Assembly (NCBI GenBank): GCA_017619585.1
Contig: JAFZSA010000033.1
Location: forward strand, 1 to 62,500
DNA: 62,500 bases
Direction of reading: 5' to 3'
Source: Bacteroidaceae bacterium
GTDB taxonomy: Bacteria; Bacteroidota; Bacteroidia; Bacteroidales; Bacteroidaceae
The notes under the pieces are model-generated. The model was not told the DNA's origin. It was given only the letters and a program-made list of their open reading frames with translations, and made no database searches. The position numbers and the translations under genes are program-made. Shown here piece after piece: positions 8,148 through 15,333 of this stretch; position 1 is the stretch's first letter; every line of letters starts with the position of its first letter.

Positions 8148-8905
8148 CTTACCTCTAGGCTGGAGCGTTTCTCGCGACTGTAACTACGGTATTCGTCCAG
8201 CGGAATCTCTACATCGGGTTCTGTCAGTTCGCCCTCCAGCGGAAGGTGGAAGCGCAGGTATTTGATGTCGATGCCTCTGGCTCTCCACATACTTTCGTAG
8301 TAGGTCTGGAAGGAACGGGCTTCTTTGGTGTCATTGCTGTTCTCCTGATACAGGCTTCTGGTGCATACCTCTGTAGTCAGACCGTTGGCCTTGAGCATCT
8401 CCTCGGTATAGGTGAAGAGGAAGTTGGAGTCGGTCTTCAGATGTATGATGCCGCCGTCTTGCATAAACTGGCGGTAGCGCTGCAGGAAGTAGGTGCTGGA
8501 GAGACGCTTGGTAACCTTCTTCATTTGGGGGTCGGAGAAGGTGAGCCATATCTCGCTGACCTCGCCCGGGGCAAAGAATTTGTGGATGAACTCTATGTTG
8601 GTACGCAGGAACCCTACGTTCTTCATATCAGAGAGAAGGGCCTCCTTGGCTCCCGTCCACATGCGGGCTCCTTTGATGTCAACGCCAATGAAGTTCTTCT
8701 GGGGGTACAGTTTTCCCAGGCCTACGGTATATTCACCCCTGCCGCATCCCAGTTCAAGGACAATGGGGTTGCTGTTGTGGAAGAACTGCTCTCCCCAATG
8801 GCCCTTCAGAGGGAACTCGTCCTGCATGACGGCTGCTGTGGGGCATTCCACAACAAGCGGGTTTGCTGCCATCTCGGCAAACTTAGCCAACTTACCTTTT
8901 CCCAT
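8141..8905 (-). CDS. trmB: tRNA (guanine-N7-)-methyltransferase
   Basis: SAM-dependent Rossmann methyltransferase that makes m7G46 in tRNA variable loops. Motif I is [11 protein letters not shown] (near 50-60), followed by [10 protein letters not shown] and the TrmB signature [10 protein letters not shown] (near 122), in which FPDP of the classic motif is replaced by FSDP as in Bacteroidetes. Length (254) is normal. The last three codons (V-S-K) and the stop are formed by a 7-bp repeat array, so the C-terminus may vary between strains. It begins 3 bp after the upstream coiled-coil gene's stop. Confidence 0.92.
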   Translation of the reverse strand: MGKGKLAKFAEMAANPLVVECPTAAVMQDEFPLKGHWGEQFFHNSNPIVLELGCGRGEYTVGLGKLYPQKNFIGVDIKGARMWTGAKEALLSDMKNVGFLRTNIEFIHKFFAPGEVSEIWLTFSDPQMKKVTKRLSSTYFLQRYRQFMQDGGIIHLKTDSNFLFTYTEEMLKANGLTTEVCTRSLYQENSNDTKEARSFQTYYESMWRARGIDIKYLRFHLPLEGELTEPDVEIPLDEYRSYSREKRSSLEVSK

Positions 8906-8908
8906 ATA

Positions 8909-9784
8909 TTACTTCTCGAATGAGAATGAAGAGGTACCTATGTTATGGCCGTCGGCAAAGATGTCCACTCTGTAGGTTCCTGCACTCAGCGCCTCTGCTA
9001 CGTCCCAGTAAACCTGAACGGTCTGCTCCTCGCCGGTATATTCTATGTCCTTGCGGATGCTGTATTCCAGATTGCGGTTCTCGTACTGGAAGGTACCGCC
9101 CTTGGTCAGGACATCGCCGGTAGGTGTGCTGATACGCAGGTAGATGCTGCGGATACCCGTTGAGGTGGTGACGTTACGTGCAATGCGGAATCCTATGACG
9201 AACTTCTTGACGTCCTTAATCTTCTTGGCAGCCTTTCCCTTCTTGTTTCTACCCTCTGCCCAGATACCTGTGGCGTCCAGCTGACTGGCAATCTCCACCT
9301 TAGAAGATAGGGATTCGTTCTGGCTGCTCAGGTTGCTGATATGCTCTTGTGCCTGCTGGTTCTGCGTCTTCAGGTTAGTATTCTCCTGAGTCAGTTCCTC
9401 GTTCAGGCGGTTCAGGGAGTCTATCTGGTGTACGAAGCTCTGCAGTACCTTACGGAGTGTTGCAAGTTCCTTCTTCAGTCGCATAATCTCGGCTGCATCG
9501 CTGCTTTTTACGCGCTTCAGCTCCTCCAACAACTCCTCTGTTCGCTGCTGCTCTTTCTCTAACTGGGCAACAAGTGAGTCGTTGTTGATCTGCATCTTCA
9601 TCTCGTTATACTGCATGGCAAACTGCTCGTACTCGTTCTCCATCTCGCGTTTGTCCATCTCGGCAAGTTCCAGCATCTGTGCACTCTCTGCCTTCTGCTT
9701 CTGCATGGTGTAAATAAGATAACCTATGATGCCTGATACAATGATTGCTGCCACAATAAGGGCTGCTGTAAGTTTTTTGTCCAT
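8909..9784 (-). CDS. Membrane-anchored coiled-coil protein of unknown function
   Basis: 291 residues. A single N-terminal membrane helix (about 7-27) is followed by a long, charged coiled coil (about 28-170, heptads rich in E, K, L and Q) and a compact beta-rich C-terminal domain (about 190-290) containing GFRIARNVTTSTGIRSIYLR. The coiled-coil plus C-terminal sandwich occurs in uncharacterised Bacteroidetes envelope proteins; I do not assign a function. It is first in an apparent operon with trmB, mrp and the GH16 gene and has a strong promoter. Confidence 0.75.
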   Translation of the reverse strand: MDKKLTAALIVAAIIVSGIIGYLIYTMQKQKAESAQMLELAEMDKREMENEYEQFAMQYNEMKMQINNDSLVAQLEKEQQRTEELLEELKRVKSSDAAEIMRLKKELATLRKVLQSFVHQIDSLNRLNEELTQENTNLKTQNQQAQEHISNLSSQNESLSSKVEIASQLDATGIWAEGRNKKGKAAKKIKDVKKFVIGFRIARNVTTSTGIRSIYLRISTPTGDVLTKGGTFQYENRNLEYSIRKDIEYTGEEQTVQVYWDVAEALSAGTYRVDIFADGHNIGTSSFSFEK

Positions 9785-9824
9785 ATCTTCTCTATTATAT
9801 ATAATGTACAGTCGTTAATCGTGG

Positions 9825-9856
9825 CAAAGTTACAATTTTTTGCTGATACTATCAAA
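9825..9856 (-). promoter_or_regulatory. Promoter of the coiled-coil/trmB/mrp operon
   Basis: On the minus strand, TTTG (9853-9856) and TAACTTTG (9825-9832) are spaced by 20 bp, a close consensus match about 40 nt before the start codon. Confidence 0.82.
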
Positions 9857-9903
9857 AATGGAGCCTTTTTATTACATAAAGCCCCAACGTTTCACAACGT
9901 CGG

Positions 9904-9954
9904 AGCTGTCATGTATCAAGTCTTTTCCATCCATTATGGACAGCTGTTTTTTTT
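9904..9954 (+). terminator. Orphan terminator-like hairpin
   Basis: AGCTGTC (9904-9910) pairs with GACAGCT (9939-9945) and T8 follows. A smaller hairpin CC-ACGTT/AACGT-GG lies just before it (about 9893-9912). No + strand gene is upstream, so this either ends a small unrecognised RNA starting inside 9857-9900 or insulates the next promoter. The rest of 9857-10057 shows nothing else. Confidence 0.5.
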
Positions 9955-10057
9955 CTTTTCCTATAGCCATTCATATCCTCTCCGCAAATAAAACAGAGTA
10001 TTTCGAATAAGAGTAAGTGAGAAAAAGAAGATATTATGTACTTTTTCTCTTGAAAAG

Positions 10058-10088
10058 TTTGCTTGTAAATGATTTTTCTCTATTTTTG
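10058..10088 (+). promoter_or_regulatory. Promoter of the leader RNA and radical SAM locus
   Basis: TTTG (10058-10061) and TATTTTTG (10081-10088) are separated by 19 bp, a perfect Bacteroidetes promoter. Transcription should begin around 10093-10097, about 310 nt before the radical SAM gene. Confidence 0.87.
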
Positions 10089-10092
10089 CAGT

Positions 10093-10348
10093 GATATCGG
10101 GGGAGAAATCCCGAACCGCAGTTGCATAAGCTTTTTATTTCGCACTTACCGAAAAGACCTAGGAAATCATTTTTGGAATAGTTCGATTTAAGAGCAGAGG
10201 AAAAGGCCGAAGACAGGCTACTCCTTTTTCTGACAAAGAAGCTATGCACCACGTATTGGCGTGGTTGCATTCTTATACGTCAGAAGGGGTTCCAATTCCT
10301 AGGTCTGCCTCTTAGGTAAGTGCATAAGAATGCCCACGCCATTTTTTT
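10093..10348 (+). ncRNA. Long structured leader RNA with alternative terminator
   Basis: Fold A is a rod: GCACTTACC (10142-10150) with GGTAAGTGC (10315-10323), GACCTAGGAA (10156-10165) with TTCCTAGGTC (10296-10305), TTGGAA (10173-10178) with TTCCAA (10290-10295), and an inner arm CTGAC (10230-10234)/GTCAG (10279-10283) enclosing AAGAA..TGCACCACG and CGTGG.TGCATTCTT. Fold B pairs 10258-10276 with 10324-10340 (17 bp, one 2-nt bulge) directly before T7 (10342-10348), a classic terminator. The strand 10258-10276 cannot be in both. This is the layout of an attenuator or riboswitch leader. An alternative is a free-standing 6S-like or Bacteroidales-1-type RNA. I see no tmRNA, RNase P or SRP hallmark. 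Confidence 0.7.
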
Positions 10349-10404
10349 GTATACTTTCCATTTTGCTTCTGTTTGACTTAAACTAACTAAATGATGAGCA
10401 AGCT

Positions 10405-11733
10405 ATGCAGATTGTGAAACAATATCTATCGTTACCGTTGACGGCACAGCTTGAGGTGACGGATTGCTGCAATCATCGTTGCATCCATTGTTACAATTTA
10501 GATTCGGATATTAAGAACCGTTATATTCGTCAAGTAGATGAAGATACTGTTTTAAAGGTTGCTCAAAAGTTGATTGATAACAATATTTTTGGTGTTATTG
10601 TCACAGGAGGCGAACCGCTCATCAAAAAGGGACTTACAAAAAAGGTCATTTCTCTACTTAAGGAGAACGGTATTAGGGTGAGCCTCAACACCAACCTTAC
10701 ACTATTTGACGATGATTTTATTACCTTTCTAAAGGAAAAGAAAGTGGGCGTATTAACTTCCTGTCCTTCAGGAATACCTTCTTCATTTACCAAACTTGTT
10801 GGCATTGACAATTATGTGAAATTTGAGAATAATCTCAAAAAAGTTATAGTTGCAGGAGTAAAAGCTACCATCAATATGGTGGTGACCAAAGAAAACTTAC
10901 ACGAAGTCAGGGTAACTGCCGAGAAGATGAAAGAATTAGGTTGTAAATCCTTCGCCGCCACACCTATGGGCTTAAATGTAGAATATCCAAGGCTTGACTT
11001 ACTCTTAGCTGCAGATGAGGTTCGGCAAGTCATTTCAGACCTACTTTGGATTGAAAAAAATCTTGGTATGAAGGTTGATGTTCTGGAAGCTCTGCCTAAA
11101 TGCGTGTTCCCTGAATCTGTTTTATTGGAGTCGCATGCTTTCTTGAACCGCAAATGTCAAGCAGGACGAACGGTTATTGCTGTATCGTGCAACGGCGATG
11201 TACGCCCATGTGCTCATAACCCATCTTCATACGGCAACATCTTGACAGAAGACCTGCATGACATCTGGCAAAAGATGAGTGACTGGCGTTCTGCCAAATA
11301 CGTGCCTGAAGGTTGTCGTGATTGCGCTTGGCTCAATCGTTGTAATGGTGGTTGTCGAACCAGTGCCAAAGCTTTCAATGGCGACTGGAATAAAAACGAT
11401 ATGTGGTGTACGGGACAATTGACCGTTTCTCCTCCTCAAGAGCATCATCACACCATTGAACTAAAGGCAGATACACTGCTCCAGTTCACCTCCAGCATAA
11501 GAACCAGAAATGAGAACAAGGATACGTATGTGATTTATAATGCAACTGATGATGTATTCTTTATGATAAATCAGCATTTTTATTACTTTATCATGAGTTT
11601 GAAGAAACAAGATACTTTCTCCTTTGAAGAATTATGCCAGATGCATCAGATTCGAAAGGAAAACAAACTTCTTCGAGATGTTGTAATATTTCTAATAAAC
11701 AAGAAAGTTCTCAAAATAATTATTAACCCTTAA
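10405..11733 (+). CDS. Radical SAM/SPASM peptide maturase with PqqD-like tail
   Basis: 442 residues. The radical SAM [4Fe-4S] motif CxxxCxxC is Cys22, Cys26, Cys29, and the SAM-binding GGEP is at 68-71. A SPASM domain for auxiliary clusters follows: Cys251, Cys262, Cys269, then C-x2-C-x5-C-x3-C at 304/307/313/317 and Cys335. The tail (about 355-442) has the strand-strand-helix pattern and the N..F.F....L...FS.EEL...FL...VL spacing of PqqD-like leader-binding domains. Such enzymes install carbon- or sulfur-linked crosslinks in ribosomal peptides. The peptide gene follows 16 bp downstream. The gene is AT-richer than its neighbours. The exact subfamily is not recognised. Confidence 0.85.
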   Translation: MQIVKQYLSLPLTAQLEVTDCCNHRCIHCYNLDSDIKNRYIRQVDEDTVLKVAQKLIDNNIFGVIVTGGEPLIKKGLTKKVISLLKENGIRVSLNTNLTLFDDDFITFLKEKKVGVLTSCPSGIPSSFTKLVGIDNYVKFENNLKKVIVAGVKATINMVVTKENLHEVRVTAEKMKELGCKSFAATPMGLNVEYPRLDLLLAADEVRQVISDLLWIEKNLGMKVDVLEALPKCVFPESVLLESHAFLNRKCQAGRTVIAVSCNGDVRPCAHNPSSYGNILTEDLHDIWQKMSDWRSAKYVPEGCRDCAWLNRCNGGCRTSAKAFNGDWNKNDMWCTGQLTVSPPQEHHHTIELKADTLLQFTSSIRTRNENKDTYVIYNATDDVFFMINQHFYYFIMSLKKQDTFSFEELCQMHQIRKENKLLRDVVIFLINKKVLKIIINP

Positions 11734-11749
11734 ACTCATAAATAGAATT

Positions 11750-11935
11750 ATGAATAAAAAAACAAATTTCCACCAAATGGTCGTTTATGACTTTAGCAAG
11801 CTAAACCTTGAAGAAAACAGCAGGGGGAACTGCTTTGGTAGTTGTGATTGTAACCATTGTGACTCCTGTGATTGCAATTGTGATTGCGACTCAGGTGATT
11901 GCGACTGTAATAATTATTGTGATAATGACGGGTAA
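11750..11935 (+). CDS. Candidate RiPP precursor peptide with Asp/Cys-repeat core
   Basis: 61 residues. The first 25 form a soluble leader (VYDFSKLNLEEN near 12-23, resembling Bacteroidales natural-product leaders that end before a Gly). From residue 28 the peptide is almost only Cys, Asp, Asn, Ser and Gly: 11 Cys at 28, 32, 34, 37, 40, 42, 44, 46, 51, 53, 57 and 9 Asp, mostly as C-D-C or C-N-C steps. It lies 16 bp after the radical SAM gene and is the obvious substrate. Thioether links from Cys to Asp or Asn carbons (ranthipeptide-like) or a metal-binding peptide are both possible; neither is shown by the sequence. Confidence 0.78.
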   Translation: MNKKTNFHQMVVYDFSKLNLEENSRGNCFGSCDCNHCDSCDCNCDCDSGDCDCNNYCDNDG

Positions 11936-11937
11936 CC

Positions 11938-12660
11938 ATGAAAAAAGACAGACTAGTGATGATAGGTATGGGCCTATGCGGAATAATTTTCATGTGGAGT
12001 ATATTCTTGCTGATCCCCTTTTATATTAAACACTCTCATACAGATGATGAGATTGTTAACTATATGAATGTCTCATTTACTGCTGCTACAGCATTATTTA
12101 CGGGCATCGCTTTTGCTGTGGCCTATATTTCTTTATATCAACAAAGTAAAAGTTTGAATAGACAAATAGATTATAATGTTTTTTCCGATACAATTCGTCT
12201 TATAATGGATTCTGATAAATTCCTTCTGTGTCGTCAGTATGTGTTCTCTAAGGACTATTATCGTGACATAGAAGAATTAAAAAGAGTAATAAAGAATTAT
12301 AACGATTCTATTGGACAACATGATGTTATTAGTACGAACGCCCCAAATTTAAAAGATTTCCGAAAAGTTATCCGCAATATAGATGAAATTTGCCCTTTGG
12401 TTAATAGAGATATTAAGAAGAGGTTATGTAAATCTTATGAGAAGATAATCATCTTCTGTGGAAGAATGGAATATTTGGGTTTTATGTGTGAAAAAAATGT
12501 GGCCGTTTCCCTTATTCTCGACTACTATGCTGGAACGATTAAGGAATCTTATTGCATTTTAAAGTCTCTTATAGAAGAAAATGGAAATGGATTTTATGTA
12601 CATTATACACATCTGTTTAATCTTGCAAGAGTAAAAGGGTGTCTTGATATTAATTCGTAA
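11938..12660 (+). CDS. Two-helix membrane protein with cytoplasmic helical domain
   Basis: 240 residues. Two membrane helices (about 7-28 and 45-67) are followed by a Y-Q-Q-S-K-S-L-N-R-Q stretch and a long helical soluble domain. The architecture, two helices then a Q/L-rich linker and a helical domain, resembles DUF4760-type and putative phage abortive-infection proteins, but I see no decisive motif. It starts 2 bp after the peptide's stop codon and so belongs to the same transcript; immunity, export support or sensing for the modified peptide is an inference from position. Base composition is markedly AT-rich. Confidence 0.6.
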   Translation: MKKDRLVMIGMGLCGIIFMWSIFLLIPFYIKHSHTDDEIVNYMNVSFTAATALFTGIAFAVAYISLYQQSKSLNRQIDYNVFSDTIRLIMDSDKFLLCRQYVFSKDYYRDIEELKRVIKNYNDSIGQHDVISTNAPNLKDFRKVIRNIDEICPLVNRDIKKRLCKSYEKIIIFCGRMEYLGFMCEKNVAVSLILDYYAGTIKESYCILKSLIEENGNGFYVHYTHLFNLARVKGCLDINS

Positions 12661-12685
12661 TTTGTAAATATATAAATTTAAAAGA

Positions 12686-13561
12686 ATGAAAAAAATTTAC
12701 TTTCTTAGTGTAATGTGTCTCATAGTACTCACGATGCAGGCACAGAAACGTTGCGTCGTTTTGGATTTTCAAGTAGGAAACAATGTGACTGAAGAGGAAA
12801 CAGATGCTATATCTTATTGTTTCCGTTCTAATTTCCAACCAACAGGATACCAAAAATTAGAACAGGTATTGGTCACCCGTACTATTAGTGATTTTGGCTA
12901 TTCCCGGACAGAAATGACCCAGCAACAGATAATTAAAATCGGACGTGAATTAGAAGCGAATATCATCGTTGTTGGTGTCTTGAATAAGTTTATGGAAGAG
13001 TACAGTATGGATATCCGTGTCATCAATGTGGCAAAGGGTAATACGACTGTCAGTGAGAGTGCGAATTTTCTAAAATCAAGCTATCTTGACACAATGGAAA
13101 AGACGGCAAAAAGACTCGTTTCAAAACTTCGTGGAGCATCTTCCGACTCATCAGGTGTAGAAACTACTCCTGGCTACACAGATCTTGGTTTACCCAGTGG
13201 TACCATCTGGAGAAATTTCAATGCCACAGGTTTTTACACTTACAACGAGGCCGTATCACAGTTTGGTAAACGTTTGCCGTCTCGTAAACAGTGGGAAGAG
13301 TTGAAATCAGAGTGCCAGTGGACTTGGGAGGGCAGTAGCTACAAAGTCACAGGCCCTAACGGAAATTCTATTCTCCTGCCCGCTGCGGGTTACAGCAATA
13401 CCGATGGCGTTTTGGAATGTGTTGGGTCCACAGGATTCTATTGGTCTTCCACGCCCGAAAATAGTGAGAAAGCGTGGGAACTCATTCTAAAATCGAGCAA
13501 CGTGCGCATGAATATCACCTCACGCGGCTACATGGAATCAGTCCGTCTTGTTCAAGAGTAA
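12686..13561 (+). CDS. CsgG-like domain fused to a Fib_succ-type C-terminal domain
   Basis: 291 residues with a signal peptide (about 1-19, ending MQAQ). Residues 20-150 resemble the CsgG/LpoB-like fold: a predicted strand CVVLDFQV, then a segment on QQIIKIGRELEANIIVVG typical of a protein that oligomerises in the periplasm. Residues 160-291 match the Fibrobacter major paralogous domain (TIGR02145-like): TDLGLPSGTIW, RLPSRKQWEEL, LPAAGY, GFYWSSTP and a SVRLV.E ending. Domains of this kind are common in Bacteroidetes surface proteins of unknown role. It lies 25 bp after the membrane-protein gene and could be the last gene of the island's operon, or unrelated. Confidence 0.72.
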   Translation: MKKIYFLSVMCLIVLTMQAQKRCVVLDFQVGNNVTEEETDAISYCFRSNFQPTGYQKLEQVLVTRTISDFGYSRTEMTQQQIIKIGRELEANIIVVGVLNKFMEEYSMDIRVINVAKGNTTVSESANFLKSSYLDTMEKTAKRLVSKLRGASSDSSGVETTPGYTDLGLPSGTIWRNFNATGFYTYNEAVSQFGKRLPSRKQWEELKSECQWTWEGSSYKVTGPNGNSILLPAAGYSNTDGVLECVGSTGFYWSSTPENSEKAWELILKSSNVRMNITSRGYMESVRLVQE

Positions 13562-14166
13562 AGGAGTGTGCTCGCAAGAGCACAATTACAAGACTTCTAA
13601 ATTATTGTCGGGTTGTCGGGGTAGCCCGATAACCAATCATGCGGAAACTGCAAATTATATAATAACAAAAAAATGATAGAAACGTGTCCGACATGGTACA
13701 TGGTAGTGTGAAAGTAATATCAGCAGTCTGTTAAGAACATGATAAAGGTTCTTAATATGTATAGAAGAGGCCCGTCTTCCGAAGTTCACCGTGAAGTGGG
13801 CAATACGATGCGCTCAGCGCTTGGTGTCCACTAAATGTCCTCTCCGCTACAGGTTACTGCGGTCACAGTGATGATGTGAAAGTCGTGGGGTTCTGCGGAT
13901 TCTATTGGTCTTCCACGCCCAAGTATATATGCCTTTTTTTACTATGATAATCTTGTTTATATAAAATGGTCGTACCTACGTAGCTGAAAATTAAGGAAGA
14001 TAGTTGTCTAGTGCGATGACTGATGGTATCTACCACAGGGTAGTTTTGTGTAAAGCTTACCTCTCTCATGAAGCATAAAGGGGGCGCAAATTATCCAAAT
14101 CGGATAATCCTTTGGATTGTCGGAATGGTTGCAAAACTAATCTTCTCTCTTCACTTCATGGTAATA
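13562..14166. other. Gene-poor spacer with two hairpins and a gene remnant
   Basis: GTGCTC-GCAA-GAGCAC (13568-13583) is a perfect tetraloop hairpin and GGTTGTCGGG/CCCGATAACC (13611-13634) a near-perfect one; neither has a good T-tail, but together they may end the upstream transcript. A 31-codon frame at 13739-13834 has no recognised family. A broken Fib_succ domain lies at 13843-13987. The rest shows nothing. Confidence 0.6.
13843..13987 (+). pseudogene. Frameshifted fragment of a Fib_succ-type domain
   Basis: The translated segment ATGYCGHSDD...GFCGFYWSSTPK aligns with LPAAGYSNTDG...GSTGFYWSSTPE of the gene ending at 13561. After a 1-nt shift near 13929 the frame continues as YAFFYYDNLVYIKW, the expected Y-Y-L-x-F-x-S-S-N-V-Y region. 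No start or upstream domain remains. The TTCTATTGGTCTTCCACGCC stretch is identical in the two copies, which points to recent duplication or recombination. Confidence 0.65.
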
Positions 14167-14799
14167 TCAACATCTGACCCAGACTTTGTGTGAAGCGGCA
14201 CCTTTGGCTTTGATGCCTGACTGCGGATCGGCGACAAGTTTGGATAGTTCTCTGGAGGCTGTGCTGTAGCCAAGGCGGTTAAGGTTGGCGTATTCTTGCA
14301 GGGTGATGAAGCCGTGTTTGTCGATGTGGCACAATGCACGCTGCAGACGCACCTCGAGGGAATAGGGCGAGGGGGTGGTGGAAGTGCTGGGTGAGTGTCT
14401 GAAAGTATTTTCCTTATTAATCTCGTCTACTAACTTCCTGTCTACCTTGAAATTTATGCCTTTAGCTTTTACGTGACGATATTTTGTCTTTGGCTCCACA
14501 TCTTGAACTTGTTGTTGATTGTCTGGCTTATCGTCGGCAAATTCCAGCGATAGAGAGAATACTCCTAAATTATCAATTTTCATGGTATGTCCCATGGGGA
14601 GATACGACTTCATGACAACTGCCAGAGTGTCCAATACTCCTCGGATGGTGCCCTTGCTGAAGGCTGGAGAATTTGTATGGACAAGCTCAACAACCTTGTC
14701 ATAGTCGAACTCTGTATAAATCTGCATCTTTGGGAATACTCTTCCTTTTTTGCCGTTCCCCATACCAGTGGGCATTTCCCTAATAATGTAATTTGCCAT
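14167..14799 (-). CDS. HU-like DNA-binding protein with C-terminal winged-helix extension
   Basis: 210 residues. Residues 1-120 carry the HU/IHF-related fold of the Bacteroidales 'HU_rel' group: TEFDYDKVVELVHTNSP, FSKGTIRGVLDTLA and the beta-arm region IDNLGVFSLSLEF, with K-rich arms. After a Ser/Thr/Pro linker (about 134-147) a second domain (about 148-210) reads ITLQEYANLNRLGYSTASRELSKLV, the helix-turn-helix and wing pattern of winged-helix repressors. Ordinary members end after the HU part, so a sequence-specific, possibly autoregulatory role is likely. The ATG at 14799 is preferred over an upstream TTG. 21-bp direct repeats lie just in front of it. Confidence 0.78.
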   Translation of the reverse strand: MANYIIREMPTGMGNGKKGRVFPKMQIYTEFDYDKVVELVHTNSPAFSKGTIRGVLDTLAVVMKSYLPMGHTMKIDNLGVFSLSLEFADDKPDNQQQVQDVEPKTKYRHVKAKGINFKVDRKLVDEINKENTFRHSPSTSTTPSPYSLEVRLQRALCHIDKHGFITLQEYANLNRLGYSTASRELSKLVADPQSGIKAKGAASHKVWVRC

Positions 14800-14824
14800 A
14801 TTAATCAATTTTTTTTCATCTTAA

Positions 14825-14908
14825 ACTTTGCAATTTATATTTCAGACTTCGCAATTTATGTTGCAGACTTTGCAACTTACGTTCCAAACTTTGCAATTAA
14901 AATCTGAT
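14825..14908. repeat. Four 21-bp direct repeats upstream of the HU-like gene
   Basis: Copies start at 14825, 14846, 14867 and 14888; each begins ACTTTGCAAT or a close variant (ACTTCGCAAT, ACTTTGCAAC). Twenty-one bp is two DNA turns, so bound proteins would sit on one face. They begin about 25 bp from the HU-like start codon. The rest of the gap up to the nrdD promoter is very AT-rich, with two copies of GAAAACTTTTTCT near 15129 and 15195. Confidence 0.8.
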
Positions 14909-15256
14909 GCAAAGATAAGAAATTGTTGTCAATTACGGTCATCATTTTCTACAAAGTTTCCGCAGTTTTGTTCATAAAGTCCTCAGCCTTCCTCAATAAG
15001 CTTCCCTCCTCGGGGGCGGATTTAGAGGGGGCTTTATATATATAGATAGGGTGTTAAGGTGGAATGTGTGATAATGAGGTTGTAATGTGCTGAATTTCTG
15101 TTTTTTTTGTCGGTTTGGATTTCGTTCTGGAAAACTTTTTCTTCATTTTTTTAAAATTGTATACTGAAAATCAGTAAGTTGTAAATTTTTTCAGAAAACT
15201 TTTTCTGTTTCAGCGAAATTTTCTTCTGCAAAAACGGCAACTTTTTGTCTGTTTTT

Positions 15257-15288
15257 CTTGTATAGATTGTGCGTTTTGTGTAACTTTG
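15257..15288 (+). promoter_or_regulatory. Promoter of nrdD-nrdG
   Basis: CTTG (15257-15260) and TAACTTTG (15281-15288) are spaced by 20 bp. I looked for NrdR-type palindromes in the region before it and did not find a convincing pair. Confidence 0.7.
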
Positions 15289-15333
15289 CAGTACAAATTC
15301 CAAACGTAATATAGTAACAAATTTAAAACCAAG

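Noticed and set aside
10034..10270. 78-codon minus-strand frame opposite the leader RNA
   Set aside because: No family resemblance. The sequence is explained by RNA stems, and a strong + strand promoter lies across it.
10093..10348. tmRNA, RNase P RNA, SRP RNA or retron msr-msd as identity of the leader
   Set aside because: No tag-peptide frame or tRNA-like end, no RNase P core blocks, no GGAAGCAGC-type SRP loop, and no reverse transcriptase nearby.
11808..12029. A 73-codon hydrophobic frame over the peptide gene
   Set aside because: It starts at TTG inside the peptide and is hydrophobic only because the Cys/Asp codons (TGT GAT) read one base off give Val/Ile. The Cys-rich frame has a proper ATG and position.
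15050..15330. NrdR or FNR-type boxes before nrdD
   Set aside because: Only AT-rich direct repeats such as GAAAACTTTTTCT are seen; no convincing paired palindromes.
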